A stretch of 64,000 nt of DNA, from the NCBI GenBank assembly GCA_903870545.1, contig CAIQDI010000013.1:1-64000 (forward strand). The letters run 5' to 3'. The stretch's first letter is position 1. The number at the start of each line of letters is the position of its first letter. This document shows, in pieces, positions 54,434 to 63,648 of the stretch. The stretch is from an uncultured Pseudomonadota bacterium. Its GTDB lineage: Bacteria; Pseudomonadota; Gammaproteobacteria; Methylococcales; Methylomonadaceae. The position numbers and the translations under genes are program-made. The notes under the pieces were generated by a model. The model searched no databases. It saw only the letters and a program-made list of their open reading frames with translations, and was not told the DNA's origin.

Positions 54434-55078
54434 CTAAATTTTTTTAAATATATACGGTAAAACCGCTGTTAAATTTTTGTCAGCCACAAAAAAATCGGCT
54501 TGTTCACGCACTAATTTTCGATTTACCACACCACCAAAACCAATAACTTTCGCGCCAGCTTGTTGGGCTTCTAAATCGGTTTTTCCGTCGCCAATCATGA
54601 ACGTGTTTGTCGATTGTAACGATTTTATAACCGCCGCTTTGCCGCCATTTTTCGCCAACGGCGATTCGATTTCATAACCTAAATAATCGCCATTTTCCGC
54701 AAAATACATGTCAACCGCGTGAACATTTTCAATGGGAACGTTTAAAAGTTTCGCTAATGGCAAAATAGCAGGCAACAAACCACCGCTGATGATGTGAATA
54801 GTTTTATTGTGTTTGGCGAGTTCGGCGAAAACCTCTAAAACGCCCTCAACTAATTCAGCAATATAAAATTCTGCCAACCACTCAATCGCGGCACGATTCG
54901 GTTTAATTAAGTCTAAACGTTTACCGTAAATTTCTTCTAACGCGACTTCGCCATTCATTGCCGCGTCGGTGAGTTTGGCGAGTTTGTCACCCAAACCAAT
55001 GCGCCGCGCCAGTTCGTCGATGCCTTCGATTTTGCTTAACGTGCTATCGCAATCAAAACAGACGATGTCGAAACTCAT
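54434..55078 (-). CDS. serB: Phosphoserine phosphatase SerB
   Basis: HAD-superfamily enzyme for the last step of serine synthesis. Nucleophile region is CFDCDSTLSKIEGIDELARR (D9 and D11), with ISGGLLPAILPLAKLL and MIGDGKTDLEAQQAGAKVIG completing the HAD site. At 214 residues it lacks the N-terminal ACT part of E. coli SerB. It overlaps serA by four bases. Confidence 0.93.
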   Translation of the reverse strand: MSFDIVCFDCDSTLSKIEGIDELARRIGLGDKLAKLTDAAMNGEVALEEIYGKRLDLIKPNRAAIEWLAEFYIAELVEGVLEVFAELAKHNKTIHIISGGLLPAILPLAKLLNVPIENVHAVDMYFAENGDYLGYEIESPLAKNGGKAAVIKSLQSTNTFMIGDGKTDLEAQQAGAKVIGFGGVVNRKLVREQADFFVADKNLTAVLPYIFKKI

Positions 55079-56658
55079 AACGTGATTTGCGTCGCTTGAT
55101 TCACGGCAGAAATCGCGCCAATTTGCGCCAACAAATCCGCGCTCAATGGCTCTGGAATGCTAATCACCGCGATTGCTTGCTGTTGATTGTCGGCGGTACT
55201 GACTTGCATTCTGGAAATGTTAATCGCCGCTTCGCCTAATATCGTACTAATTGCCGAAATCACACCCGGTTTGTCTTCGTGGCGCGTGACCAACAACGTG
55301 CCTTCTGGTACCACTTCGATGTCCATCTCGTTAATCGAAACCAAACGAGGGTGCCGACCGCCCAACAAAACACCCGATAATGTAATCGAACTATTCGCGC
55401 TGTAACCCGTTAATTTAATTAACGACACATAATCTAACGTTTCTTCAGAAACCAATTCAACCAATGCTAAACCTTGACGTTTCGCGATATTTTCAGCGTT
55501 AACACGATTCACAGGCGTTGAAACTTGCCCACTTAAAACACCAACCAATGCTGCAACCAAAACAGGACGTGACGCAACTTCTACCGCTTTACCGAATAAA
55601 GCGACTTCCAATTTCGTCAGCGGCTGTGTGCTTAAACCCGCCAATACTTTGCCCAATTGCGTGGCGAGATTCATATAATCGTTAGATTTTTTCAATTCTT
55701 CTGCCGAAACGCGCGGCAAGTTTAACGCATTCACAGCCTCGCCGGTGCGTAAAAATGTCACCGCTTGTTGAGCAATTTCAACACTGACCGCTAATTGCGC
55801 TTCATTTGTCGATGCGCCTAAATGCGGTGTGAAAACGATATTATCTAATTCAAACAACGGCGAATTTGTTGGCGGTTCATTTTCATAAACATCCAACGCC
55901 GCACCCGCAATTTGTTTCGTTTTTAACGCTTCATAAAGTGCCGCTTCGTCAATCAAACCACCGCGAGCGCAGTTAATCAGCATCGCTGTCGGTTTCATTT
56001 TTTCGAGTTGTGCGGCGTTAATAATATTTTTCGTTTTTTCAATTAACGGACAATGCAACGTCACATAATCAGAACGCAAAATTAACTCGTCCAAACTCAC
56101 CGATTCCACGCCCAAATCAGCATAAATTTCAGGCGCAACAAACGGGTCGAACGCGATAACGTGCATTTGTAAACCTGCCGCACGTTGTGAAACCAAACGC
56201 CCAATTGTGCCAAAACCCACGATTCCCAACGTTTTACGCGCTATTTCTGAACCGGTTAATTTTGAGCGTTCCCATTTTCCTTCGCGTACCGATTTATCCG
56301 CCATCGGCAAATGACGACTCAACGACATCATGTGAGCAATCGCTAATTCTGCGGTGGTCGTGGCATTGGCATCAGGCGTATTCATAACGATTACGCCCAT
56401 TTCAGTTGCGGCGGGAATATCCACGTTATCCACACCAATTCCCGCGCGACCAATCAATTTTAAATGTTTCGCCGCTTGCAACACTTTGGATGTGACGACG
56501 GTATCGCTGCGAATTAACAGCGCGTCGAAATCGCCGATTTTTGCACACAATTCATCTTCGCTTAAACCCACTTCAAAGTGAATTTGAATGTCCGCTTGTT
56601 CTTTTAAATAGTTAATGCCGTCGGCGGCGAGCTTGTCTGAAATCAGGATTTTTTTCAT
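55075..56658 (-). CDS. serA: D-3-phosphoglycerate dehydrogenase SerA
   Basis: First step of serine synthesis. NAD-binding motif is [19 protein letters not shown]; catalytic Arg, Glu and His regions are [33 protein letters not shown] and [14 protein letters not shown]. Residues beyond about 320 form the extra intervening domain, and the last 75 are an ACT domain ([20 protein letters not shown]). The 527-residue long form is found in many bacteria. serA and serB are coupled. Confidence 0.96.
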   Translation of the reverse strand: MKKILISDKLAADGINYLKEQADIQIHFEVGLSEDELCAKIGDFDALLIRSDTVVTSKVLQAAKHLKLIGRAGIGVDNVDIPAATEMGVIVMNTPDANATTTAELAIAHMMSLSRHLPMADKSVREGKWERSKLTGSEIARKTLGIVGFGTIGRLVSQRAAGLQMHVIAFDPFVAPEIYADLGVESVSLDELILRSDYVTLHCPLIEKTKNIINAAQLEKMKPTAMLINCARGGLIDEAALYEALKTKQIAGAALDVYENEPPTNSPLFELDNIVFTPHLGASTNEAQLAVSVEIAQQAVTFLRTGEAVNALNLPRVSAEELKKSNDYMNLATQLGKVLAGLSTQPLTKLEVALFGKAVEVASRPVLVAALVGVLSGQVSTPVNRVNAENIAKRQGLALVELVSEETLDYVSLIKLTGYSANSSITLSGVLLGGRHPRLVSINEMDIEVVPEGTLLVTRHEDKPGVISAISTILGEAAINISRMQVSTADNQQQAIAVISIPEPLSADLLAQIGAISAVNQATQITL

Positions 56659-56692
56659 AGAAAAATTTTAAGTGTGAGAGTTTAAAAAATCA

Positions 56693-57865
56693 TTAACCGT
56701 GATAATAACCGGTTGACGCAGGTTTAGTAGCAGGTTTTACCGCTTTAATGACTTTGGCTTTTGTCGAAATCGCTGGTTTTTTTGTCACAACGACTTTTGT
56801 TTTTGGCATAAGTTTTGGTGCTTTCACTTCCACTTTTTTTACCACTGGCGCAATTGCTTTAATCGGTGAAATGACGGGGATTTCAGTTTTTTCTTGCGTA
56901 GCTAAGGCTTCGGCAGCGGCTTCTTCGGGTGAAATAACGCGCTCGTAAATAGCAGTTGGATTACCATCTTGTTTTTCCAATGCTTCTTGCAAAGCTGGTT
57001 GATTAAATTCGGGTAATTCGTTGTTATTGGCTTTTTGAATCAACGCTGCTGCACTTGCTAAACGTTGATCTAACGTGGTTTCTTCGCCTTCTAAATCCGG
57101 ATGCGATTCGACGTAAAGCACGTTATCGAGCCAACCTACTTTTATCGGTTGTTTTACAATATAAACCGGTGTTCCTTCGCTTACCAAATGATAAAGTTGG
57201 TCAATATCTTCAGGATACATTCGCACACAACCGTGCGTAATTTGCATTCCGATACCAAAAATTTTATCAATATCGGTGCCGTGAATTCGATAATCACCGG
57301 GCAAATTCAAATACAGCGCGTAAGCTCCAAGCGGATTATGAATGCCTGCTGGCACAACTTCCGGCAACGGATCACCATTGGCGGCGTGTTCACGACGAAT
57401 CGATTCCGGTGGTCGCCAAACGGGATCTTTTACTTTCTTTTGAATGGTCGTTTTGCCGAGTGGTGTTTTCCAATCTTGTCGCCCCACGCCGTGCGCGAAC
57501 GAATACACTTTCGAGCCATTTTCAGGATAAAAATACATGCGATATTCGGCGATGTTTAACGTAATGCCATCGTGCGGCGAATCAGGCAAAATGCGCTTAT
57601 TCGGCAGCGTAATCACTTGATTTTTTTTGATTAACCAGCGATCTAACTCTTGATTCAAACGAATAATTTCAACTTGCCCCAATGAAAAGCGTCGCGCCAC
57701 ATCGAGCAAGGTCTCATTTTGATCAGCGCGTGTGACGGCAATTTCATTGGGATATTCCGCCACCACCGTTTCGTGTTTAGTAGCGGGTAAATTATAAACA
57801 GTCGCAAAGCTGGGTTGATACAGAAAAATTAAGACTAAAAAACTAACAAGAGCGCGGATTTTCAT
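56693..57865 (-). CDS. L,D-transpeptidase with LysM domain (ErfK/YbiS type)
   Basis: Periplasmic enzyme that anchors proteins to or cross-links peptidoglycan. Signal peptide at the start, a LysM-like segment (LLDVARRFSLGQVEIIRLNQ), then the YkuD domain with IHGTDIDKIFGIGMQITHGC; the catalytic cysteine is C213 in HGCVRMYPED. The C-terminal 130 residues are a Lys/Ala/Pro-rich tail that may bind the cell wall. Length 390. Confidence 0.93.
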   Translation of the reverse strand: MKIRALVSFLVLIFLYQPSFATVYNLPATKHETVVAEYPNEIAVTRADQNETLLDVARRFSLGQVEIIRLNQELDRWLIKKNQVITLPNKRILPDSPHDGITLNIAEYRMYFYPENGSKVYSFAHGVGRQDWKTPLGKTTIQKKVKDPVWRPPESIRREHAANGDPLPEVVPAGIHNPLGAYALYLNLPGDYRIHGTDIDKIFGIGMQITHGCVRMYPEDIDQLYHLVSEGTPVYIVKQPIKVGWLDNVLYVESHPDLEGEETTLDQRLASAAALIQKANNNELPEFNQPALQEALEKQDGNPTAIYERVISPEEAAAEALATQEKTEIPVISPIKAIAPVVKKVEVKAPKLMPKTKVVVTKKPAISTKAKVIKAVKPATKPASTGYYHG

Positions 57866-57968
57866 TAAAATAAAAACTCAATAAACAAAGGGATAATTAA
57901 AAAAATTGAGCCATTTTAGCAATAAAAACAGGTTCCGTCTTAACTTTAAACAGCACAATTTTGTGAAA

Positions 57969-58643
57969 TCAAAACGGCAAAAAATCCAAACTGTGTGAAC
58001 CTGCGCTTAATAATACTGACAGTGATGGCGTTGCCCAATACAAAAAAATCGTCAACAAGGACATTAACGCCGACGACGGAATATTCTTATAATTGAACAG
58101 TTTTAATGCGGTGCCGAAAGATTTTTTCATGCGACGATTCGACAAATCAACGCTGTACATTTCATCCAATAGCAAATGCACCAAAAAACCAAATCCCAGA
58201 AAAAATCCGTTTAACCACGCATAATTTGTTGTTTGTTTAAACGCATAATGACTGACACAAACCATCAATAAGGCAAAAAATATCAATGCTAAAACCGAAT
58301 GAAAAATGCCGCGATGCACGGTAAATCGTTTAATTGAGGCTAAAACTAAAAATCGGGTGAGCCAATAAATCCCACCCGCCAACAATAACGCCTGATATGC
58401 GGCGACGTAATTTTTTAACGCTGATAAAACGGCGGTTGCTGACAATAATGCCAGCACGTTAAACAATAATCTGACCGGTTTAGAATTCACCGCATCCACA
58501 TCCGGCAACATTCCGCCCACAATCCCGAGAAAAATTAACCACGGTGCGTGCGAGAAATCCATCACGTTTAAATTTACGCCCAACACCGCCAAGATGCTGC
58601 TACTGCTGGCGGCAATCGAAAGGTGCATATTGAAATTTGCCAT
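57969..58643 (-). CDS. YdjM-like membrane-bound metal-dependent hydrolase
   Basis: A 224-residue inner-membrane protein of the YdjM family. The start has MHLSIAASSSS, then GIVGGMLPDVDAVNSKPVRL, FTVHRGIFHSVLALI and FLVHLLLDEMYSVDLSNRR, carrying the conserved His and Asp residues thought to bind metal. E. coli YdjM is LexA-regulated, but no SOS box is seen here. It starts 2 bases before the cox15 stop region ends, so it is likely co-transcribed with cox15. Confidence 0.87.
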   Translation of the reverse strand: MANFNMHLSIAASSSSILAVLGVNLNVMDFSHAPWLIFLGIVGGMLPDVDAVNSKPVRLLFNVLALLSATAVLSALKNYVAAYQALLLAGGIYWLTRFLVLASIKRFTVHRGIFHSVLALIFFALLMVCVSHYAFKQTTNYAWLNGFFLGFGFLVHLLLDEMYSVDLSNRRMKKSFGTALKLFNYKNIPSSALMSLLTIFLYWATPSLSVLLSAGSHSLDFLPF

Positions 58644-58645
58644 GT

Positions 58646-59620
58646 TTAAACTGCGATTTTTTGCGAGCTATAACGTAACGCCATCCACATAAAAAATTGC
58701 GTTCCCAAAATCAAATTCGCCATCAATAAATGAATCGGTTGTGCGACCGGTGGCATTCCCAAACGATCCAAACTCACGCCCGCTAAAATCGCGGTCACAA
58801 TCAACCCAAATAGCAAAAATCCAGCACGAACTAACGGGTGATTTTTTGCCACATTTTTCCGAAGTTGCCACACCAGCCACGCATTAGTAAATAAAATCAG
58901 CGACGAAAACGACCGATGCACATAAAAAATAATCGGAAAATCGTCGCGCCAAAATTGCCGATCAACTGAAACCAGTTCGTGCGAAATAAAATCCACCGCC
59001 TGACGCACTTGAGTTCCCATCACGATTTGCACCAACGTCATGCCGATGACAACCAGCAAAACTGTTTTAAATTTTGGCGGCAAATTCACTAAATCAATCG
59101 GCACGAATGAATCACGTTGCGAGCGCGTAATCGTATAAATCAACAGAGCGACAATCATGAGCGCGACAATCATGTGAATGGTAATTTTAAGCGGATTTAA
59201 ATTGCTGGAAACTACCGTTGAGCCAAGCCAGCCTTGAAATCCAACCAATAAAAATGCCGTTATCGCTAAATAAAAAACAGGTTTGTCAGTCTTTAAATAA
59301 ATTCGCGATGACCACGCTGTTAAGAAAATCAAAAAACCAATCGTCACGCCAACCAACCGATTGGTGTATTCCGTCCACGTTTTAATCGGATTAAATTGCG
59401 TATTTTCATAACCCCGTTGAGCGTAAATTTCGTGATAATTTGCCGGCAATTGCGCTTCTGAAGTCGGTGGAATCCATTGCCCAAAACAAGTGGGCCAATC
59501 GGGACAACCCATTCCCGCGCCCGAAGCCCTCACAATGCCACCCGCTAAAATCACCAAATAAACCGCGCAAATCGTCAACATTCCCAGTCGCCGAAAACGT
59601 AAGGCAGCCGCGTCGTTCAT
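58646..59620 (-). CDS. cox15: Heme A synthase (Cox15/CtaA)
   Basis: Inner-membrane enzyme that oxidises heme O to heme A for aa3-type cytochrome oxidases. Eight membrane segments are visible with conserved histidines in ITIHMIVALMIVALLI and FISHELVSVDRQFW, YVHRSFSSLILF and QPIHLLMANLILG. The start at 59620 (MNDAAALRFRRLG, 324 residues) overlaps ygfZ by four bases; an upstream start lies inside ygfZ. Implies an aa3 oxidase elsewhere in the genome. Confidence 0.93.
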   Translation of the reverse strand: MNDAAALRFRRLGMLTICAVYLVILAGGIVRASGAGMGCPDWPTCFGQWIPPTSEAQLPANYHEIYAQRGYENTQFNPIKTWTEYTNRLVGVTIGFLIFLTAWSSRIYLKTDKPVFYLAITAFLLVGFQGWLGSTVVSSNLNPLKITIHMIVALMIVALLIYTITRSQRDSFVPIDLVNLPPKFKTVLLVVIGMTLVQIVMGTQVRQAVDFISHELVSVDRQFWRDDFPIIFYVHRSFSSLILFTNAWLVWQLRKNVAKNHPLVRAGFLLFGLIVTAILAGVSLDRLGMPPVAQPIHLLMANLILGTQFFMWMALRYSSQKIAV

Positions 59621-60267
59621 AAAATCCCCACGAGAGTTAAAATATCTTGCGTTGGCAGATTTAATCGCAACGCTGAGTTTTGTGCTTCGACGTGCAATAC
59701 ACATTGAACCAAACCGTTTTGCGCGACTAAAACATTACCAACCGTCGCGCTACTTTCATCAAGAATTGAACAATTCGGCGCAATTTCCAATTCCGTTTCA
59801 CAACGCGCCATAAACAAACGCCGTTTCACTTCGCCCAAATAATGCGTCCGCGCCACAATTTCCTGTCCGGTGTAACAACCTTTAGTGAAACTGATTCCGC
59901 CTAACGTGTCTAAATTCAGCCATTGCGGAATAAACTGTTCGCTGGTTTCAGGGCAAAGCCACGGCATATTTTCAGGCAAATCAAACGCGGGTAAATCAGT
60001 TTCAGTGATTTCAACTTTGGCGCGTAATTTATAACGTTGTAAGCGTTCTTGAATCGTAGGCAAAAGTGATTTTGGCAACACCAACAAAAACCCCTTTTCA
60101 GCTTTAAGCAAAATAAACGTTGAAATGACGCGCCCTTTTGCATTACAAAACGCGCCACAACCCGTTTTATTCTCGTTAATTTCGTTTACATCGCAGGTTG
60201 TTTGACCTTGTAAAAACGCGGCGGCATCGTCACCCGTTATAGCTAACACACTTAAATTATTCAACAT
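59617..60267 (-). CDS. ygfZ: YgfZ/GcvT-like Fe-S cluster helper
   Basis: Folate-binding protein that helps maintain certain Fe-S enzymes. The signature FTKGCYTGQEIVARTHYLGE is intact, after AFLQGQTTCDVNEINENKTG and CNAKGRVISTFILLKAEKGF. At 216 residues it is much shorter than E. coli YgfZ (326), so part of the family domain is absent. It overlaps folA by seven bases, an apt neighbour for a folate-binding protein. Confidence 0.9.
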   Translation of the reverse strand: MLNNLSVLAITGDDAAAFLQGQTTCDVNEINENKTGCGAFCNAKGRVISTFILLKAEKGFLLVLPKSLLPTIQERLQRYKLRAKVEITETDLPAFDLPENMPWLCPETSEQFIPQWLNLDTLGGISFTKGCYTGQEIVARTHYLGEVKRRLFMARCETELEIAPNCSILDESSATVGNVLVAQNGLVQCVLHVEAQNSALRLNLPTQDILTLVGIL

Positions 60268-60755
60268 TCACGTTTCTCCAACGTTAAAAACTGGTAAGTA
60301 AAATCAACATTTTCATCGTCCGTCACGCGCTCACACGCTATTTCATTCCAATCATTAAAATCAATCTCAGGAAAAAAGGTGTCACCTTCAAATTCGGCTT
60401 GAATGTCGGTTAAATAAAGTCGCTCCGCCAACGGCAACGCCATTTCATAAAGTGTCGAGCCACCGATAATAAATAATTCTTCGCTCACATTTTGCGCGGC
60501 ATTTAACGCCGTTTCAAGCGAATTAAAAACTAAACACCCTTCGGGCTGATAACCCAAATTATGACTTAAAATCATATTGGTGCGCCCAATTAACGGTTTG
60601 CCAATCGATTCAAACGTTTTGCGCCCCATTAAAATCGGCGCGTTCATCGTAATGGCGCGAAAACGTTTTAAATCAGCGGATAAATGCCACGGCATTTTGT
60701 TATTACGTCCGATAACGCGGTTTGCCGACATGGCGACAATAAGTGATATTTTCAA
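60261..60755 (-). CDS. folA: Dihydrofolate reductase
   Basis: Reduces dihydrofolate to tetrahydrofolate with NADPH. The start SLIVAMSANRVIGRNNKMPW, substrate-binding D28 in WHLSADLKRFRAIT, and MGRKTFESIGKPLIGRTNMI are diagnostic; the C-terminal half includes IIGGSTLYEMALPLAERLYL. Length 164. Divergent from the asparaginase-like gene. Confidence 0.97.
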   Translation of the reverse strand: MKISLIVAMSANRVIGRNNKMPWHLSADLKRFRAITMNAPILMGRKTFESIGKPLIGRTNMILSHNLGYQPEGCLVFNSLETALNAAQNVSEELFIIGGSTLYEMALPLAERLYLTDIQAEFEGDTFFPEIDFNDWNEIACERVTDDENVDFTYQFLTLEKREC

Positions 60756-60756
60756 T

Positions 60757-60785
60757 TTGATACAACGCTTGTTATGCTTTAAGAA
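60757..60785 (+). promoter_or_regulatory. Candidate promoter of the asparaginase-like gene
   Basis: TTGATA and TAAGAA are separated by 17 bases, 32 bases before the chosen start, in the divergent space with folA. The -10 match is modest. Confidence 0.35.
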
Positions 60786-60817
60786 TGGCTAATTTTAATG
60801 CAAAAAAGGTAATGATA

Positions 60818-61792
60818 ATGAAAAAAATTCTAGTGATATTGACGGGCGGCACGATTGGTTCAAGCATTCATAATGGCGCAATTAACACCGACGAAAACAC
60901 GTCTTTTCTGTTATTAACGCAATTTAAACAACGCTATCCGAATGCTGATGTGACGTTTACGACGTTGCAACCGTATCAAATTCTGAGCGAAAATCTTTCC
61001 CCGAAAGTGTGGACAACGTTAATTACTACGATTGAAAACGCGACTCCAGAAAACTACGACGGTATTATTGTCACGCATGGAACAGACACGTTAGCGTACA
61101 CGTCGGCGGCATTAGCGTTTTATTTTCACGCGCTGAACGTGCCGATTTTTCTCGTTTCAAGCCAATTTCCATTGAGCAATATAAACGCGAATGGCTTGGA
61201 TAATTTTAGTTTTGCGATTGAAAAAATGACGACTGAAAATTTAACCGGTGTTTTTGTGCCTTATCGAAATCCGTCGGAAGAATTTGTGACATTACATTCT
61301 GCGGCACGATTGACGTGTTCACCGCAATTGAGCAGTAATTTTTTTAGCGTGGAAAATGTGAATTTAGTTCCGAAAACCCTTTTTAACGCTGCTCTCAAAC
61401 CCCAATTTTCAGAACGAATTTTAATGATTAAACCGTATCCTGCATTGAATTACGATTATTTTGATTTAACAAATGTTGATGCCGTTTTACACGATTTGTA
61501 TCATTCTGGCACGGCTTGTACGACACTGGAATGGGGCAAAAATCGTTCATTATTAACGTTTATAACACGCTGTCAAATGCACAATGTGGCGATTTATCTT
61601 GCGCCTATTTTTAAATCAAATGACGCTTATCAATCAACACTGGAATTAGTAAATAGTGGCGCGACGATGCTTTGGAATATGACAATTGAAGCATCTTATG
61701 TGAAATTATCATTAGCTTATGGTAACTTTATGGATGAAACAAAGGTTGTTTCATTCATGCAGCAAAATTTGGCTGGTGAAAGCATTAAATAA
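60818..61792 (+). CDS. Asparaginase/glutaminase-family protein
   Basis: Two catalytic threonine motifs are intact: VILTGGTIGSSI (T12) and VTHGTDTLAYTSAAL. Family members hydrolyse asparagine or glutamine to the acid and ammonia. No signal peptide, so cytoplasmic, like type I enzymes. Some regions (LVSSQFPLSNINANGLDNF) are standard and others less so. I choose the ATG at 60818 after an AAGG site, giving 324 residues. A 60-residue gene follows after 15 bases. Confidence 0.85.
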   Translation: MKKILVILTGGTIGSSIHNGAINTDENTSFLLLTQFKQRYPNADVTFTTLQPYQILSENLSPKVWTTLITTIENATPENYDGIIVTHGTDTLAYTSAALAFYFHALNVPIFLVSSQFPLSNINANGLDNFSFAIEKMTTENLTGVFVPYRNPSEEFVTLHSAARLTCSPQLSSNFFSVENVNLVPKTLFNAALKPQFSERILMIKPYPALNYDYFDLTNVDAVLHDLYHSGTACTTLEWGKNRSLLTFITRCQMHNVAIYLAPIFKSNDAYQSTLELVNSGATMLWNMTIEASYVKLSLAYGNFMDETKVVSFMQQNLAGESIK

Positions 61793-61807
61793 AAATTTGG
61801 AGAAGGT

Positions 61808-61990
61808 ATGCCCGCAACGATAGAAAAAGTCTGTGAATCAAATGGCGTAATTGTTTATCGAGTCACCATGAAATTGGCAAATGGTAGTACGAAGGTTGAG
61901 AATTTTGCACGATTATTTGATGCCCAAAAACGTGTTCGGCAGTTTGAAGACGAGAGTAAAAAAGGTGCGATAGGCAATCATTACACTTAA
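61808..61990 (+). CDS. Small hypothetical protein (60 residues)
   Basis: No family recognised. The ribosome binding site GGAGAAGG precedes MPATIEKVCESNGVIVYRVT, and the sequence looks like a short beta-alpha fold (MKLANGSTKVENFARLF, DAQKRVRQFEDES). It is co-transcribed with the asparaginase-like gene and ends before a strong hairpin. Confidence 0.6.
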   Translation: MPATIEKVCESNGVIVYRVTMKLANGSTKVENFARLFDAQKRVRQFEDESKKGAIGNHYT

Positions 61991-62005
61991 ATATCGTCGA
62001 TATGG

Positions 62006-62042
62006 TTACGCCGCATCAATTTAAAAAATTGGCGCGGCGTAA
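62006..62042. terminator. Bidirectional hairpin between the 60-residue gene and the periplasmic gene
   Basis: TTACGCCGC pairs with GCGGCGTAA (9 base pairs), and the loop contains a smaller CAATT/AATTG pairing. It lies between convergent genes. Confidence 0.75.
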
Positions 62043-62068
62043 TGTTTTAAAGATTTTTTGAAACAGGC

Positions 62069-62464
62069 TTATTTGTGCGCTGCGTCGTAAATTTCTCTCA
62101 TTTCTTTTACATAAACAGAAGCCGCTTTAATCGCAATCACTGCTTCTGACATATTGTCTTGCGTTGCAGCTTCACGAGCCGCACTCAATTTGTCATTTAA
62201 TTTTTGACGTAAACGTTCCGTTTGTTCATAACGGAATTCTTTTTGTAATTGACGTGCTTCAGAAACTGCAGTGATGAATGCTGCTTTATCGCCTTTTTCA
62301 GCAATCGTCACAGCTTCTTCAATTTTTGCAGCAGTATTAGTCGCGGCTAATTTTACTTCCGCATTTTTGTCTTTGTGTTCTTCAGCTGCGAACGCAGGAG
62401 CTGAAACCGCTGCAAATGCAGCAACAATAGCAGTTGATAAGACGATTTTTTTAAAAATATTCAT
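62069..62464 (-). CDS. Exported helical protein of unknown function
   Basis: A 131-residue protein with a signal peptide ending in SAPAFA. The mature part is Ala/Lys/Glu-rich and almost fully helical (EEAVTIAEKGDKAAFITAVS, EARQLQKEFRYEQTERLRQK, LSAAREAATQDNMSEAVIAI), like small periplasmic bundle proteins. No family is recognised. A strong AAGGAA site precedes it, suggesting good expression. Confidence 0.75.
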   Translation of the reverse strand: MNIFKKIVLSTAIVAAFAAVSAPAFAAEEHKDKNAEVKLAATNTAAKIEEAVTIAEKGDKAAFITAVSEARQLQKEFRYEQTERLRQKLNDKLSAAREAATQDNMSEAVIAIKAASVYVKEMREIYDAAHK

Positions 62465-62596
62465 TGGGTTCCTTAAATGTGAAAAGACGTGGTTTTTTCT
62501 TTAACCTACTTTTAAACTAGGTAAAGAAGTTGGCATTATACGCAACCACCACAGAAAAAAAAGCGTTGATTCAAGGTTTATCGGTGTTATCTACAA

Positions 62597-62625
62597 TTGG
62601 ATAAACCCAAAAAGCCGCGTAGAAT
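62597..62625 (+). promoter_or_regulatory. Predicted sigma-70 promoter of hupE-tonB
   Basis: TTGGAT and TAGAAT are separated by 17 bases, 39 bases before the HupE-like start. The rest of the 200-base gap 62465-62664 shows only a short ACCTA-N9-TAGGT dyad at 62502-62520; no riboswitch is recognised. Confidence 0.55.
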
Positions 62626-62664
62626 GCCCACATTTCAAACTTTAACGAGCTATCTCATTTTTTC

Positions 62665-63648
62665 ATGCCATTAAAAACAACCTTTATAAAACGATTATTA
62701 CTGTCTACCGCTCTATTGTTGCTCGCGATAGCGTGGTTTTATGGGCGGTTAACCGATATAAAAATGGTTGATTTAACTAGCGGGTTTTCACATCCACTGG
62801 ATGGATGGGATCATTTGGTGACGATGTTGGCAGTGGGTATTTGGGCAGCACAATTACGGGGCAAAGCGTTTTGGTTGCTACCACTAACATTTGTCAGCGT
62901 GATGAGTTTGGGCGGATTTTCGGGCGCGGCAAAATACTTAGCCGTTCCGAGTGCGGAAGTTTTGATTCTATTATCCTGCTTAGTTTTTAGCGTGTTAATA
63001 ATTCGTAAGATTCGTTTCGACACCAAAATTAACGTGTTAATCGTAGCATTTTTTGCTTTTTTTCACGGTTACGCCCACGGGCAAGAAATTTCAGCATCCG
63101 CCAGTTTAATTTCTTACACGCTGGGTTTTATGGTAGCCACGCTTTTATTACACGGTGCCGGAATTTTAGTGGCGAAAGTCATTTTTTTCTCCATTACCTT
63201 TTTTATTGCACAAGCGTTAAACGTGATAGTTCCAACGGAATCAGCAAAAATAGTTGTCACGAATTACTCACAAATTGTACAAAACGATATTCAACAAATT
63301 GAAACAAAATCGATTGAAAAACCACCGCTAATAAATTATTCGCCGCAATGGCTCAATTTATCGTTGCCGCTGAAATCCATTTTTCATTTTTTCACATTCG
63401 CAAAAACGTATTTCGTTTTGTGTGCGTTATTACTCGTTTTCAGTGTTTCACAATTTGTTTGCTACGTTTTTTATATAAAACAACGACATGATTCTATTTT
63501 TTGTTCAAAATTCCTTGCTTATTGTTTCAAAAACCCGCGTTATCTCTCAATTTTTTCCGTGCCTCAACCTTCCAAATTTAATCTACTCAATCCACTATTT
63601 TTAGGTGGTTATTTTCGTGCGCCCAAAATTTCTAAAATAATTTTATGA
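62665..63648 (+). CDS. HupE/UreJ-like membrane protein with C-terminal extension
   Basis: Residues 1-190 form a HupE/UreJ-type transporter: SHPLDGWDHLVTMLAVGIWA (residues 42-61) and FFHGYAHGQE (132-141) carry the conserved histidines, and about six membrane helices follow the family plan. HupE proteins are linked with nickel or cobalt uptake. Residues about 190-327 are an extension with one further helix (VLCALLLVFSVSQFVCYVF) and a polar, aromatic tail ending APKISKIIL that I cannot assign. Its stop overlaps the tonB start, pointing to TonB-dependent metal uptake. Length 327 is well over the family's 200. Confidence 0.8.
   Translation: MPLKTTFIKRLLLSTALLLLAIAWFYGRLTDIKMVDLTSGFSHPLDGWDHLVTMLAVGIWAAQLRGKAFWLLPLTFVSVMSLGGFSGAAKYLAVPSAEVLILLSCLVFSVLIIRKIRFDTKINVLIVAFFAFFHGYAHGQEISASASLISYTLGFMVATLLLHGAGILVAKVIFFSITFFIAQALNVIVPTESAKIVVTNYSQIVQNDIQQIETKSIEKPPLINYSPQWLNLSLPLKSIFHFFTFAKTYFVLCALLLVFSVSQFVCYVFYIKQRHDSIFCSKFLAYCFKNPRYLSIFSVPQPSKFNLLNPLFLGGYFRAPKISKIIL

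Noticed and set aside
62465-62664. Possible cobalamin riboswitch before the HupE-like gene
   Set aside because: No B12-box-like sequence or long structured leader is visible; a simple promoter explains the gap.
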